NCBI GenBank assembly: GCA_007694945.1
Contig: REER01000049.1
Coordinates: 1 to 34,026, forward strand
Direction: 5' to 3'
Length of the DNA stretch: 34,026 nucleotides
From: Paracoccaceae bacterium
GTDB lineage: Bacteria > Pseudomonadota > Alphaproteobacteria > Rhodobacterales > Rhodobacteraceae
Shown piece after piece: positions 23,534 to 32,200 of the stretch (positions are counted from its first letter, which is position 1; each line of letters opens with the position of its first letter). The notes below the pieces were generated by a model. The model searched no databases. It was not told the origin of the DNA and saw only the letters and a program-made list of their open reading frames with translations. The translations under genes were made by a program, and so were the position numbers.

Positions 23534-24814
23534 TCATCTCACCGGAGGATGGTCTGCACGGATTTGACCAACGAGAGCCGATCCTTGCGATATGGACGAT
23601 AAAGACGATGACGATGCCCGCGCGACTGCTAGGGCTTCAAACCTCCTGCTCTGCACCCGACGTTGCAGTTTCGCGTGCCTAGTGGTGAGCGGATGCGAAG
23701 CGGCAAAGATCGAGGAAAACACCCCCAGCGCGAACCAAGCGGCACCCGGCTTGTCCCATAACAGGACGCCGGTTATCACCGGAGTAGCAATAAAGGGTAA
23801 TAAAAATAGCGTTGTCAGTGGGTTGGAGCATCGGCGTCCATTGTACCCGAACCAGAGGATATCGAGCGCGCGCCGGACTTTTTGGTGCAGATGCATGCGA
23901 TCCGGCTGCACGATGGATGCCTGCACAGCAAGGCGCCTCAGAATTGTGTGGACCACATCGGCGAGCGGCCAGAAGATGACCAGCGCGAGCGCCGGAATGG
24001 CCACTTCGCTGGCGTTCCACGCAAGCAGGAGGGTCAGCCACGCCAGCATATGACCCAGCCCATAGGCACCGGCATCACCCAGGAACAGGCGCGCCACCGG
24101 CCAATTGAACAACAGAAAACCTGTCGTAACAGCCGCAAGGAGCAAAGATAAAGATGCGATCTCTGACTGCGCGGCCAATGTGGCAATAGCAGCACAACCC
24201 AGCGCAGATGCTGTGACAACAGACGCGGCCAGTCCATTCATCCCGTCGACGAGGTTTACGGCATGGCAGAAGCCGGTGGAAAAGGTCACGGTCAGTATGA
24301 TGGCGACCAAAGGAAAGGACATTGCCTGATCAACAACCGCAATATCGCCCCTAGGAAGCCAGACCCCGAACAGTGCAACGGCAAGCATGGCCGAGAAAGC
24401 AGCAGCGACGATCCGAGCGCAGGGAGAGACCCGCTGTCCAAGGTCTTCGGCCAGACCAGTGAGAAAGACCGGCAACAATGACAACAGCAACAGGGGCGCG
24501 ATGGTGCTCGACTGGGTTATTCCAAAGAAGCCAGTCGCAACCACCAGCCCGAAGATAACTGCAATGCCACCAACCCGCAGCGGGTTACCAACATGCGAAC
24601 ACTGCACTGCCACCGCGTCATTACGCGGCTTGGTGAAGGCCCCAAGCTGCCGCCCGACGCCGAGCAATGCGGCACAAGCGACGATAGAGATCAGGAGGGA
24701 TGACAAGAATAGCAGCAGCATCGCGATTTCGACTATCCAGACAAGCAATACGGCGCGCACATATTGCAGCATGACGTCACAAGTTGGGCGCATTTGGCGA
24801 ATGAACGGTCCCAT
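23534..24814 (-). CDS. Polyprenyl-phosphate sugar-1-phosphate transferase (MraY/WecA-like, glycosyltransferase family 4)
   Basis: A membrane protein of up to 426 residues with about ten hydrophobic segments. It has the PNPT-superfamily motifs: an acidic pair at 123-124 (GLAEDLG, where DD is usual), NLVDGMNGLA at 187-196, FLGDAGAYGLG at 244-254, and HLHQK at 308-312 in place of the usual HxHH-type loop. It would transfer a sugar-1-phosphate from a UDP-sugar to undecaprenyl phosphate, the first step of an envelope polysaccharide. The ~60 residues after the last membrane segment are Ser/Arg-rich and not family-like. No other polysaccharide genes are nearby. The start is uncertain: ATG 24814 lacks a good ribosome site and ATG 24772 is an alternative. 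Confidence 0.8.
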   Translation of the reverse strand: MGPFIRQMRPTCDVMLQYVRAVLLVWIVEIAMLLLFLSSLLISIVACAALLGVGRQLGAFTKPRNDAVAVQCSHVGNPLRVGGIAVIFGLVVATGFFGITQSSTIAPLLLLSLLPVFLTGLAEDLGQRVSPCARIVAAAFSAMLAVALFGVWLPRGDIAVVDQAMSFPLVAIILTVTFSTGFCHAVNLVDGMNGLAASVVTASALGCAAIATLAAQSEIASLSLLLAAVTTGFLLFNWPVARLFLGDAGAYGLGHMLAWLTLLLAWNASEVAIPALALVIFWPLADVVHTILRRLAVQASIVQPDRMHLHQKVRRALDILWFGYNGRRCSNPLTTLFLLPFIATPVITGVLLWDKPGAAWFALGVFSSIFAASHPLTTRHAKLQRRVQSRRFEALAVARASSSSLSSISQGSALVGQIRADHPPVR

Positions 24815-24939
24815 CTCAACTCAAGATTGTAAAATACTCTTTAAGGTGCGTTGGGTTTATCGCAGCTAAATCAATTCGCTGGAATAAACGGGACCAAACG
24901 TATGCCTGGAAAGCCACTGGAACCCCAACAACAATATGG

Positions 24940-24967
24940 GCTCAGGGAAAATCACCTGAGCGTTTTT
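24940..24967 (+). terminator. Terminator-like hairpin on the plus strand
   Basis: A 7-bp stem, GCTCAGG / CCTGAGC, with an 8-nt loop is followed by GTTTTT on the plus strand. Both flanking genes run on the minus strand, so no obvious transcript ends here. Read on the minus strand it is a hairpin directly downstream of tRNA-Leu without a T-tail, and it may instead define the tRNA 3' trailer. Confidence 0.4.
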
Positions 24968-24970
24968 GGA

Positions 24971-25057
24971 TGGTGGCCCCTGTGGGACTCGAACCCACAC
25001 GCCCATACGAGCCTCAGATTTTAAGTCTGGTCTGTCTACCAGTTCCAGCAAGGGGCC
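24971..25057 (-). tRNA. tRNA-Leu (anticodon TAA)
   Basis: An 87-nt tRNA on the minus strand. The acceptor stem GGCCCCT / AGGGGCC, discriminator A and encoded CCA are present. The anticodon loop CTTAAAA is closed by CAGA / TCTG and gives anticodon TAA. The T arm is GTGGGTTCGAGTCCCAC. A long variable arm (GGCTCGTATGGGCGT region) is typical of tRNA-Leu. Confidence 0.97.
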
Positions 25058-25099
25058 TCACGCCCGTCCTATCCAGAAGCTTATGGTTTCTCAAGAAAC

Positions 25100-25122
25100 A
25101 AAAAAACCGATGCCGGAGCATC
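25100..25122 (-). terminator. Terminator after the polysaccharide deacetylase gene
   Basis: On the minus strand GATGC TCCG GCATC forms a 5-bp stem with a tetraloop, followed by GG and seven T. It lies 18 nt after the stop of the deacetylase gene and separates it from tRNA-Leu. Confidence 0.6.
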
Positions 25123-25140
25123 CAATGCAGTAGCACAAGC

Positions 25141-26580
25141 TTACTCCGCCTGCATCAGAATGGCAGAAATCGGCACCACCGCAATCTGCTCGGCACGCCC
25201 GTCTGCGAGCCACATCTCGATTGCTTCCATGGTCGCGTCATTCGACGCATCGCCGAAGACGATCACTTCACCGGTCTGACTGGCGTGGAACATGGCGCGG
25301 TCGATATAGCGGCGGATGGTGAAAGCACTCTCGCTGCCGCGTTCAAGCAACCGGAAGACCTCGGCATGCGCGATACCGACTGTCTCGGCCGCGCGCGCGG
25401 CCTGTGCGAGCCCGCCCGCAAAGGTTATCAGCCCGTGACCATCCTGCGCGAGCAGCGGGAGAATATCGTTCAGCATCGCAGAATTGCGGGCAAAGCCGTC
25501 CTCAGGCAGATCGATCACGCCGACCGCCTGCGGCAGCGCTTCGAAAAACGCGTTGAAGGTGACGTCGAGGTCGCTGGCGGTCGCCCCCTCGGGCAGGCTT
25601 GTCGCCAGGATCAGCGCCTCCTTGCCGGCATCACGGTAAATCTCGGCCCCGGCCGCCGCACTGCTGTCAAGCGGATTCAGGGCGATGGTTATGGGGATGT
25701 CAATCGCGGCAAGGTCGCGGCGCATCGGGGCGGGTAAACCAGGGTCGGACAGAACCAACGCCATGCGCGGCTGGCCAGCTGTGCCCCTCTGATAGAGCGA
25801 ATTGCGCTCAAGCGCAGTTCCATTGGACGCGCGTGACTCCGGCACGTCGGCCGTCATGCTCGGCAACTCTGCGTCGGCCCCGATCTGTGGCAAACCTGCG
25901 ACGCGCAGGCCCGGCATGGGCTGGCGCTCCTGCTGTATGATCGGTGTGGGAGGTGTGTCCGGCGTCGCCGCGCTGTCGGGCTGCACGGCATCATCCTCGG
26001 TCGCTGTCGGCACCTGCGGCAGAGTAATCTGCGGCAGACCGGCGGCACCGTCGCTACGCGAGGGTGGCACCACTGCCGATGGCAAGCGCGTGATGCGCAA
26101 TACCTCTTCCGACGAGGGCATCTGCGGAGCCCCCTCGTCACCGATTTCAGCATGGGCTTCGGGCTGCCCCGGCACAATGACTTCGGTCTGCCTGAAAGCC
26201 TCTGTGTCTTGATCTTCAACGCCCGGCTCAGGCTCTGCCAACTCGGCGATCTCATCAGGAGGCTCTATGCTAACTTCCGCCTGCTCGGCCTCCACCAGTT
26301 CACTTGCTATCGATATCGGTGTTTCCACCAATGCGGGAGGCTCCTCGTCAGCAAGGGAGACCTCAGGCCCGGCAGCCGGTGCATCTGGCTCAGGTATCTG
26401 GACGAGGTCGGTTTCGGCAGCTTCGCTGCCTTCGGGCTCGACCGGTTGCGACACGGCATCGGCTGTTGGTGGTTGCTTGCTCGGGTCCTGCGGGGGGGGC
26501 AACAGGAGCCCTGCTGTCAGCCCGACCACGAGCACAAGTCCGGTGCCGGCGCCAAGCCCTGCCAGAAGACTGCTGTTCAC
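25141..26580 (-). CDS. Divergent polysaccharide deacetylase family protein
   Basis: A 479-residue protein in three parts. Residues ~8-29 form a membrane anchor (GLGAGTGLVLVVGLTAGLLL). Residues ~30-260 are a Pro/Glu/Ala-rich, probably unstructured periplasmic linker. Residues ~268-479 form a divergent polysaccharide deacetylase domain (PF04748, YibQ-like), starting GQPRMALVLSDPGLPAPM and containing ITIALNPLD and GVIDLPEDGFARNSAMLNDIL. The start is GTG 26580, with AAGGAG 7 nt upstream. The family is thought to act on cell-wall or envelope glycans, but its activity is not established and the canonical metal-binding His-x3-His is not seen. The gene is divergent from trpG. Confidence 0.85.
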   Translation of the reverse strand: MNSSLLAGLGAGTGLVLVVGLTAGLLLPPPQDPSKQPPTADAVSQPVEPEGSEAAETDLVQIPEPDAPAAGPEVSLADEEPPALVETPISIASELVEAEQAEVSIEPPDEIAELAEPEPGVEDQDTEAFRQTEVIVPGQPEAHAEIGDEGAPQMPSSEEVLRITRLPSAVVPPSRSDGAAGLPQITLPQVPTATEDDAVQPDSAATPDTPPTPIIQQERQPMPGLRVAGLPQIGADAELPSMTADVPESRASNGTALERNSLYQRGTAGQPRMALVLSDPGLPAPMRRDLAAIDIPITIALNPLDSSAAAGAEIYRDAGKEALILATSLPEGATASDLDVTFNAFFEALPQAVGVIDLPEDGFARNSAMLNDILPLLAQDGHGLITFAGGLAQAARAAETVGIAHAEVFRLLERGSESAFTIRRYIDRAMFHASQTGEVIVFGDASNDATMEAIEMWLADGRAEQIAVVPISAILMQAE

Positions 26581-26771
26581 CCCATCGCTCCTTGAAAACC
26601 GCCTGCCTAAGAATGGCGTTTATCCCACACCTCGACCACAGTTTCCCATAAATCTGCCTGCGGATCAAATGGATTGCCCCCTAGACCGGCCAGCTCCGAC
26701 GCTTCGGCCTTGACCTCGGGGCTGCGGGACGGGCATGTAACGAGCAGCCCTTGTCTGCTCAGGCCCCTGCG

Positions 26772-27353
26772 ATGTTGCTCCTGATCGATAATTACGACAG
26801 TTTCACCTACAATCTCGTGCATTATCTGGGCGAGCTTGGGGCCGAGGTGCTGGTGCAGCGAAATGATGCACTGGATGTGCAGGCGGCAATGGCGCTCAAT
26901 CCGTCAGCGATCGTGCTCTCGCCCGGGCCCTGCGACCCGGATCAGGCGGGCATCTGCCTGCCCCTGACGCTGGCCGCTGCCGAGGCGCGGATGCCGCTGC
27001 TGGGCGTCTGCCTCGGGCATCAGACCATAGGGCAGGCCTTTGGCGGTCGCGTGGTGCGCGCGCCACAGATCGTGCATGGCAAGCTGGGTGCGATGCAGCA
27101 TTCCGGGAAAGGCGTGTTTACGGGGCAGCCCTCTCCGCTGATGGCAACCCGCTATCACTCTCTGGTGGTCGAGCGCGAGAGCCTGCCAGACTGTCTTGAG
27201 ATCACCAGTTGGCTGGCGGATGGGCTGATCATGGGATTGAAGCACCGCGAATTGCCCATCGAGGGAGTGCAATTCCATCCTGAAAGCATTCGCTCCGAGC
27301 ATGGCCATGCCATGCTGCGCAATTTCCTGTCCCAAGCTGCGGTGCCTTCCTGA
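26772..27353 (+). CDS. trpG: Anthranilate synthase glutamine amidotransferase component
   Basis: A 193-residue class I glutamine amidotransferase that supplies ammonia to TrpE for anthranilate synthesis in tryptophan biosynthesis. It starts [19 protein letters not shown], and the catalytic triad is Cys80 (GVCLGHQ), His169 and Glu171 (VQFHPES). [12 protein letters not shown] at 49-60 is the family oxyanion region. ATG 26772 fits the family N-terminus; the ribosome site is weak. trpE is not in the window. The stop TGA overlaps the trpD ATG by one base, so translation is coupled. Confidence 0.97.
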   Translation: MLLLIDNYDSFTYNLVHYLGELGAEVLVQRNDALDVQAAMALNPSAIVLSPGPCDPDQAGICLPLTLAAAEARMPLLGVCLGHQTIGQAFGGRVVRAPQIVHGKLGAMQHSGKGVFTGQPSPLMATRYHSLVVERESLPDCLEITSWLADGLIMGLKHRELPIEGVQFHPESIRSEHGHAMLRNFLSQAAVPS

Positions 27354-28372
27354 TGGATGACCTCAAACCCCTGATCGGCCTTGCCGCGACCCGCGCACTG
27401 TCCCGCGCCGAGGCCGAGATGGCCTTTAACCTGCTCTTCGAAGGCCAGGCGACCCCGGCCCAGACTGGCGGTTTCCTGATGGCGCTGCGCACGCGAGGCG
27501 AAACGGTCGAGGAATATGCCGCCGCGGCTGCGGTCATGCGCGCGAAATGCGTGAAGGTGCAGGCGCCCGAGGGGGCCATGGATATTGTCGGCACCGGGGG
27601 CGACGGCAAGGGGACGCTGAATATATCGACCGCGACGGCCTTTGTCGTGGCGGGTGCGGGTGTGCCGGTGGCCAAACACGGCAATCGCAACCTCTCTTCG
27701 AAATCGGGCGCGGCTGATGCGCTAGGTGCGCTCGGGATCGAGGTGATGGTCAGCGCCGATGTGGTGGAGCGTGCGCTTCGCGAGGCCGGGATCGGCTTCA
27801 TGATGGCGCCGATGCATCACCCAGCGATGCGGCATGTCGGCCCTGTGCGTATGGAGCTTGGCACACGGACGATCTTCAACATCCTCGGGCCGCTGACCAA
27901 CCCGGCAGGGGTGAAGCGGCAGCTGACCGGGGCGTTTTCGGCTGATCTGCTTCGACCGATGGCCGAGACGTTGCAGGCGCTTGGCTCCGAGAAAGCGTGG
28001 CTTGTCCATGGGGGCGATGGCACCGATGAGTTGTCAATTGCCGCCGAGAGCAAAGTCGTCGCGCTGGAAGGGGGCAGCCTGCGCGAATTCAGCCTGCACC
28101 CAGAGGAGGCGGGTCTACCGGTCTATCCCTTCGAGGACCTGATCGGAGGCAGCCCGGCAGAGAATGCCAATGAACTGAGCGCCGTGCTCGAAGGCATGGG
28201 CCGCCTCGCCTATCGTGATGCCGTGCTGCTGAACGCCGCCGCGGCGTTGATGGTGGCGGATCGCGCGTCAGGCCTGCGTGAAGGGGTCGAGATGGCGCGT
28301 GCGAGCATTTCTTCGGGCGGGGCAATGCGCGCCGTTCAGACGCTGGCGCAGATCAGCCCGGTTCGGAGCTAG
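27353..28372 (+). CDS. trpD: Anthranilate phosphoribosyltransferase
   Basis: A 339-residue enzyme that transfers phosphoribose from PRPP to anthranilate, the second step of tryptophan synthesis. The PRPP-binding loop [17 protein letters not shown] lies near residue 77. [21 protein letters not shown] near residue 106 and [20 protein letters not shown] near residue 165 are family signatures. The length is normal. It overlaps trpG by one base and is 18 nt from trpC, in a single operon. Confidence 0.97.
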   Translation: MDDLKPLIGLAATRALSRAEAEMAFNLLFEGQATPAQTGGFLMALRTRGETVEEYAAAAAVMRAKCVKVQAPEGAMDIVGTGGDGKGTLNISTATAFVVAGAGVPVAKHGNRNLSSKSGAADALGALGIEVMVSADVVERALREAGIGFMMAPMHHPAMRHVGPVRMELGTRTIFNILGPLTNPAGVKRQLTGAFSADLLRPMAETLQALGSEKAWLVHGGDGTDELSIAAESKVVALEGGSLREFSLHPEEAGLPVYPFEDLIGGSPAENANELSAVLEGMGRLAYRDAVLLNAAAALMVADRASGLREGVEMARASISSGGAMRAVQTLAQISPVRS

Positions 28373-28390
28373 TTTCAAGGAGGGGTCGCA

Positions 28391-29200
28391 ATGGCCACCA
28401 TTCTCGAGAGGATCAAGGCCTACAAGCTTGAGGAAGTTGCGGCTCGACAGGCCGCAACTCCGCAAGCCGCGCTGGAAGAAACCGCCCGCAGCGCCCCTGC
28501 CCCACGCGGGTTTCTAACTGCCTTAGAGCGCGCCCAGGCCACAGGTTATGGTTTGATTGCTGAGATCAAGAAGGCAAGCCCCTCCAAGGGGCTGATCCGC
28601 GCCGATTTCGACCCGCCCGCGCTGGCCCGCGCCTATGAGGCGGGCGGCGCGACCTGTCTCAGCGTGCTGACCGACGGCCCGAGTTTTCAGGGTGCCGACC
28701 ATTTCCTGACCGAGGCGCGCGCCGCCACCAATGTGCCCGCATTGCGCAAGGATTTCCTCTATGACCCCTATCAGGTTGTCGAGGCGCGCGCGCTTCATGC
28801 CGATTGCATCCTGATCATCATGGCCTCGGTCTCGGACGCGCAGGCGCTGGAGCTGGAGGCAGCGGCCTTCGACTGGGGCATGGATGTGCTGGTCGAAGTG
28901 CATGACGCCGAGGAACTCGACCGCGCCCTCGCGCTGCATTCGCCCCTTCTGGGTATCAATAACCGCAATCTGAACACCTTCGAGGTGACGCTCGACACTA
29001 CCCGCCAGCTTGCCGCGCTTGTACCCGAGGGCAAGCTGCTGGTCGCCGAGAGCGGGATTTTCACACCCGCTGACATGGCCGATCTGGCAGGCCACGGTGC
29101 TCGCTCTTTCCTGATCGGCGAGAGCCTGATGCGGCAGGCGGATGTCGCGCAGGCCACGCGCGATCTGCTGCGAGACCCGATCCTGTCCGAGGGGGTGTGA
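28391..29200 (+). CDS. trpC: Indole-3-glycerol-phosphate synthase
   Basis: A 269-residue TIM-barrel enzyme that closes the ring of carboxyphenylaminodeoxyribulose phosphate to indole-3-glycerol phosphate. The family pattern [16 protein letters not shown] at 55-70 contains Glu58 and Lys60. [34 protein letters not shown] and [12 protein letters not shown] follow in the right order. AAGGAGGGG precedes the ATG. It is a monofunctional TrpC without fused TrpF. moaC starts 2 nt after its stop. Confidence 0.97.
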   Translation: MATILERIKAYKLEEVAARQAATPQAALEETARSAPAPRGFLTALERAQATGYGLIAEIKKASPSKGLIRADFDPPALARAYEAGGATCLSVLTDGPSFQGADHFLTEARAATNVPALRKDFLYDPYQVVEARALHADCILIIMASVSDAQALELEAAAFDWGMDVLVEVHDAEELDRALALHSPLLGINNRNLNTFEVTLDTTRQLAALVPEGKLLVAESGIFTPADMADLAGHGARSFLIGESLMRQADVAQATRDLLRDPILSEGV

Positions 29201-29202
29201 TA

Positions 29203-29676
29203 ATGGCCAAGCTCACCCATTTCGACGCCGAGGGCCATGCTCATATGGTCGATGTCTCCGAAAAGGCCGTGACCGACCGCCGCGCGATTGCCGAAAGCGC
29301 CGTGCGGATGCAGCCAGAGACGCTCGCGCTCGTCACCGAGGGCCGGGCGAAAAAGGGCGATGTGCTGGGGGTTGCGCGGCTCGCGGGCATCATGGGGGCC
29401 AAACGCTGCGCCGATCTGATCCCGCTCTGCCATCCGCTGCCGATCACCAAGGTCTCGGTCGATCTGACCCCGGACGAGAGCCTGCCTGGTGTCCGCATCC
29501 GTGCCGAAGTGCGCACGACGGGCCAGACCGGCGTCGAGATGGAGGCGCTGACGGCCGCTTCTGTGGCCGCGCTGACAGTCTATGACATGCTTAAGGCCGC
29601 CGAGAAATCCATGGAGATCCTCGCCACTCGCGTGGTGCTGAAAGAGGGCGGAAAATCCGGGCGGTACGAGGCATGA
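29203..29676 (+). CDS. moaC: Cyclic pyranopterin monophosphate synthase
   Basis: A 157-residue enzyme of molybdenum cofactor synthesis, converting the MoaA product to cyclic pyranopterin monophosphate. It starts [20 protein letters not shown], with the family motifs [12 protein letters not shown] near residue 72 and [19 protein letters not shown] near residue 110, including the active-site Asp. GAGGGGG upstream supports ATG 29203. The trpC-moaC-moeA order is characteristic of Rhodobacterales. It overlaps moeA by 4 nt (ATGA). Confidence 0.97.
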   Translation: MAKLTHFDAEGHAHMVDVSEKAVTDRRAIAESAVRMQPETLALVTEGRAKKGDVLGVARLAGIMGAKRCADLIPLCHPLPITKVSVDLTPDESLPGVRIRAEVRTTGQTGVEMEALTAASVAALTVYDMLKAAEKSMEILATRVVLKEGGKSGRYEA

Positions 29677-30845
29677 TTTCCTTCGAGCAAGCCCTGTCAG
29701 AGGTGTTTTCGCTGACCCAGACCCTGCCGGAGGAAGAGGTCGATCTGGCGCAGGCCGCCGGCCGGGTGCTGCGCAAGCCTGTCATGGCCGACCGCGATCA
29801 GCCGCCATTTCCCTCGGCAGCGATGGATGGCTATGCGCTTGCCGAGGGACCCGCGCCGGGTGCGCGGCTAACAGTGATCGGGACAGCGGCTGCCGGGCAC
29901 AGCTTCGACGGGCGCATCAGCCCCGGTGAGGCCGTGCGCATCTTCACTGGTGCACCAGTGCCCGAGGGTGCGAACCGTGTCGTGATTCAGGAGGATGTGA
30001 CCCGCGAGGGTGACGAGATTACGCTGAATGAAGTGCCGGATGCCGGGCGGCATATCCGCCCGCGCGGACTGGATTTCCGCGCCGGTGACCGCATAAGCGC
30101 CCCCAGGCGCCTGCGCGCGCCGGATCTGGCCCTGCTGGCCTCGATGAACTGCGCGCGGGTCAGTGTCAGCCGCCGCCCCGAGGTCGCGATCATGGCCACG
30201 GGCGACGAACTGGTCATGCCAGGAGAGACGCCGAAGCCTGACCAGATCATCGCATCCAATGCCTTTGCCCTCAAGGCGATGGCCGAAGCAGAGGGCGCGA
30301 CGGCGCGCATGCTGCCCATCGCGATGGACAGCGAGGAAAGCCTGCGCGCGGTCTTCGGGCTGGCCGAGGGTGCCGATATCATTGTCACCATTGGCGGTGC
30401 CTCAGTCGGGGATCATGACCTTGTCGGCCCTGTCTCCGAGACGCTTGGTGCAAACCGCGCCTTCTACAAGGTCGCGCTCCGCCCCGGCAAACCGCTGATG
30501 GCGGGTCGGATGGGCAAGGCGATGTTGCTCGGCCTGCCCGGCAACCCGGTCTCGAGCATCGTCTGCGGGCATCTTTTCCTGCGCCCTGTCTTGCGCGCCA
30601 TGCAGGGCCTTGGGGCCTATCCGCTGCCCAGCAAGAGCGCTACACTCGCCACCGACCTTGCCGCGAATGGCCCGCGCATGCATTTCGTCCGCGCCACGCT
30701 CGGCCCTGATCGCATGATAACCCCCCTGCCCGATCAGGACAGCGCGCTTCTTGGCGTGCTCTGCGCAGCAGATGCGCTTCTAGTGCGCCCAGTCAACGAT
30801 CCGCCGCGCAGCGCGGGCGAGGAGGTCCGTTTCATCGCGCTCTGA
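29673..30845 (+). CDS. moeA: Molybdopterin molybdenumtransferase
   Basis: A 390-residue MoeA that inserts molybdate into adenylylated molybdopterin. It shows [17 protein letters not shown] near residue 33, [15 protein letters not shown] near residue 170, [13 protein letters not shown] near residue 240 and [18 protein letters not shown] near residue 288, in normal order and length. It is the last gene of the trpG-moeA run; 93 bp including the lexA promoter follow. Confidence 0.97.
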   Translation: MISFEQALSEVFSLTQTLPEEEVDLAQAAGRVLRKPVMADRDQPPFPSAAMDGYALAEGPAPGARLTVIGTAAAGHSFDGRISPGEAVRIFTGAPVPEGANRVVIQEDVTREGDEITLNEVPDAGRHIRPRGLDFRAGDRISAPRRLRAPDLALLASMNCARVSVSRRPEVAIMATGDELVMPGETPKPDQIIASNAFALKAMAEAEGATARMLPIAMDSEESLRAVFGLAEGADIIVTIGGASVGDHDLVGPVSETLGANRAFYKVALRPGKPLMAGRMGKAMLLGLPGNPVSSIVCGHLFLRPVLRAMQGLGAYPLPSKSATLATDLAANGPRMHFVRATLGPDRMITPLPDQDSALLGVLCAADALLVRPVNDPPRSAGEEVRFIAL

Positions 30846-30851
30846 GCGCTG

Positions 30852-30880
30852 TTGACACAAGCCGCGAACATAGTTAGAAC
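30852..30880 (+). promoter_or_regulatory. lexA promoter with SOS box
   Basis: TTGACA (30852-30857) and TAGAAC (30875-30880) are 17 nt apart. The direct repeat GAAC-N7-GAAC (30866-30880) covers the -10 box. GAAC/GTTC with a 7-nt spacer is the known LexA-binding form in alphaproteobacteria, so LexA represses its own gene here. Confidence 0.88.
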
Positions 30881-30938
30881 ATAGTGCGAATACCTGTGTC
30901 TGAAGGCAGAACATTTGAGGCTGGACAAGGGCAAAGCT

Positions 30939-31625
30939 ATGCTGACGCGCAAACAGATCGATCTGTTGAAGCTTATTCATGAGCGGATGGAACGCGAAGG
31001 CGTCGCGCCATCATTTGACGAAATGAAGGATGCGCTCGACCTGCGGTCCAAATCCGGCATTCACCGCCTGATCACGGCTTTGGAAGAGCGCGGCTTTATC
31101 CGCCGCCTGCCGCATAAGGCGCGCGCCATCGAAGTACTGAAACTGCCCGATGCGCTCAACCGCCACGAAGCGCGCATCATCGAAGGGGGCGCCGCCGAGA
31201 AGGCAGCGCCACCGCGCAACGCAATGGCAGTAGAAGCTGCTTCCCTGAGCCTGCCCGTGATGGGTCGCATCGCCGCTGGGACACCCATCGAAGCGATCAG
31301 CGAAGTAGTCAGCGATATCGCAGTGCCGGGCAGCATGCTGCGCGGTCGGGCCAGCCATTATGCGCTTGAAGTGCAGGGCGACTCGATGATCGATCTGGGC
31401 ATCAATGATGGTGATATCGTGGTGATCCGCGAACAGGACACCGCCGATAACGGCGATATCGTCGTCGCTCTTGTGGACGGGCATGAGGCCACCTTGAAGC
31501 GTTTCCGCCGCCAGGGCGGGATGATTGCGCTCGAAGCTGCGAACCCGGCCTATGAAACCCGTCTACTGCGTGATGATCAGGTGGAGGTGCAGGGGCGTCT
31601 GGTCGGCCTGATCCGCAGCTATTGA
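30939..31625 (+). CDS. lexA: SOS response repressor LexA
   Basis: A 228-residue LexA. The N-terminal winged helix ([17 protein letters not shown] to residue ~65) binds the SOS box. The self-cleavage site is Ala113-Gly114 ([10 protein letters not shown]), and the protease dyad is Ser149 (QGDSM) and Lys187 (ATLKRF). ATG 30939 gives the standard N-terminus; a TTG eight codons earlier is in frame but unlikely. The binding site GAAC-N7-GAAC lies about 60 nt upstream. Confidence 0.97.
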   Translation: MLTRKQIDLLKLIHERMEREGVAPSFDEMKDALDLRSKSGIHRLITALEERGFIRRLPHKARAIEVLKLPDALNRHEARIIEGGAAEKAAPPRNAMAVEAASLSLPVMGRIAAGTPIEAISEVVSDIAVPGSMLRGRASHYALEVQGDSMIDLGINDGDIVVIREQDTADNGDIVVALVDGHEATLKRFRRQGGMIALEAANPAYETRLLRDDQVEVQGRLVGLIRSY

Positions 31626-31865
31626 TGCGCTTTGCCAGAGGCGGGAGAATGCGCCATTCACGCGCGCTCTGCAGTTCCTTCGGGAATTCGGCGCACTCGC
31701 ACTGCCAAAATGTCAACGAGGCTGAATGCAGAAAGAGGACTCGCCTCGGTGCATATCGGGTCCCGGAGCGCGTGCGGTCATGATGCGAGCCCAAACCGGC
31801 GCATTTTCACGCCCTAGTGGCCATACGCGTGACAGCGCATAGCGCATGCTTTTGCTCGCCTTCGC
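31626..31865. other. Intergenic stretch after lexA without a recognised gene
   Basis: About 240 bp. Short open frames exist on both strands but none has a family-like sequence, a convincing start or a ribosome site. No clear terminator for lexA is visible; the best structure is a short GTTCC / GGAAT hairpin with a TTCG loop near 31674-31688. With the broken-looking frame that follows, this may be decayed gene sequence. Confidence 0.4.
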
Positions 31866-32150
31866 TTATTGTCCAATACGGTCAATTACCTGGTCGCCAT
31901 GCGAGGCAATGAGATCCTCCAGCGGCCCGGCGGCGACAAGAGCAATGCATCGGGCTGTTTCGGCGGGCGAAATAGATGTCAGGACAACCGCCGACGCCAG
32001 CATCGGGTGAAGCCTGACAAGGTCGTCCACTACGTCAAATGTCGAGTCCAAGGAGTCTACAAGTGCGAACTCGGTCTCCTCCGAAAAACAGATCAGATAT
32101 AATTCCGCAAGGTTCGCCGTGCAGATGTCGTCATCCGGGAGCCTTTGCAC
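31866..32150 (-). pseudogene. Small open frame, possible relic of a DUF6869-like gene
   Basis: A 94-codon frame whose C-terminal part (RCIALVAAGPLEDLIASHGDQVIDRIGQ) resembles the small alphaproteobacterial DUF6869-type proteins, as far as I recall them. The frame is preceded by an in-frame TAG two codons before its first start (GTG 32150), there is no Shine-Dalgarno site, and it stops right after the conserved segment, where relatives seem to continue. A gene truncated at both ends is likely, but a short intact gene cannot be excluded. Its function is unknown. It lies 50 bp downstream of prfC on the same strand. Confidence 0.45.
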
Positions 32151-32200
32151 TTCGGCCTATGGAACCGCATTGCGGATCATTGCCCTTGGGATGATCGTGC

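Noticed and set aside
24866-25051. 61-codon minus-strand frame beginning MLELVDRPDLKS
   Set aside because: It is the translation of the tRNA-Leu gene, a well-known false reading frame.
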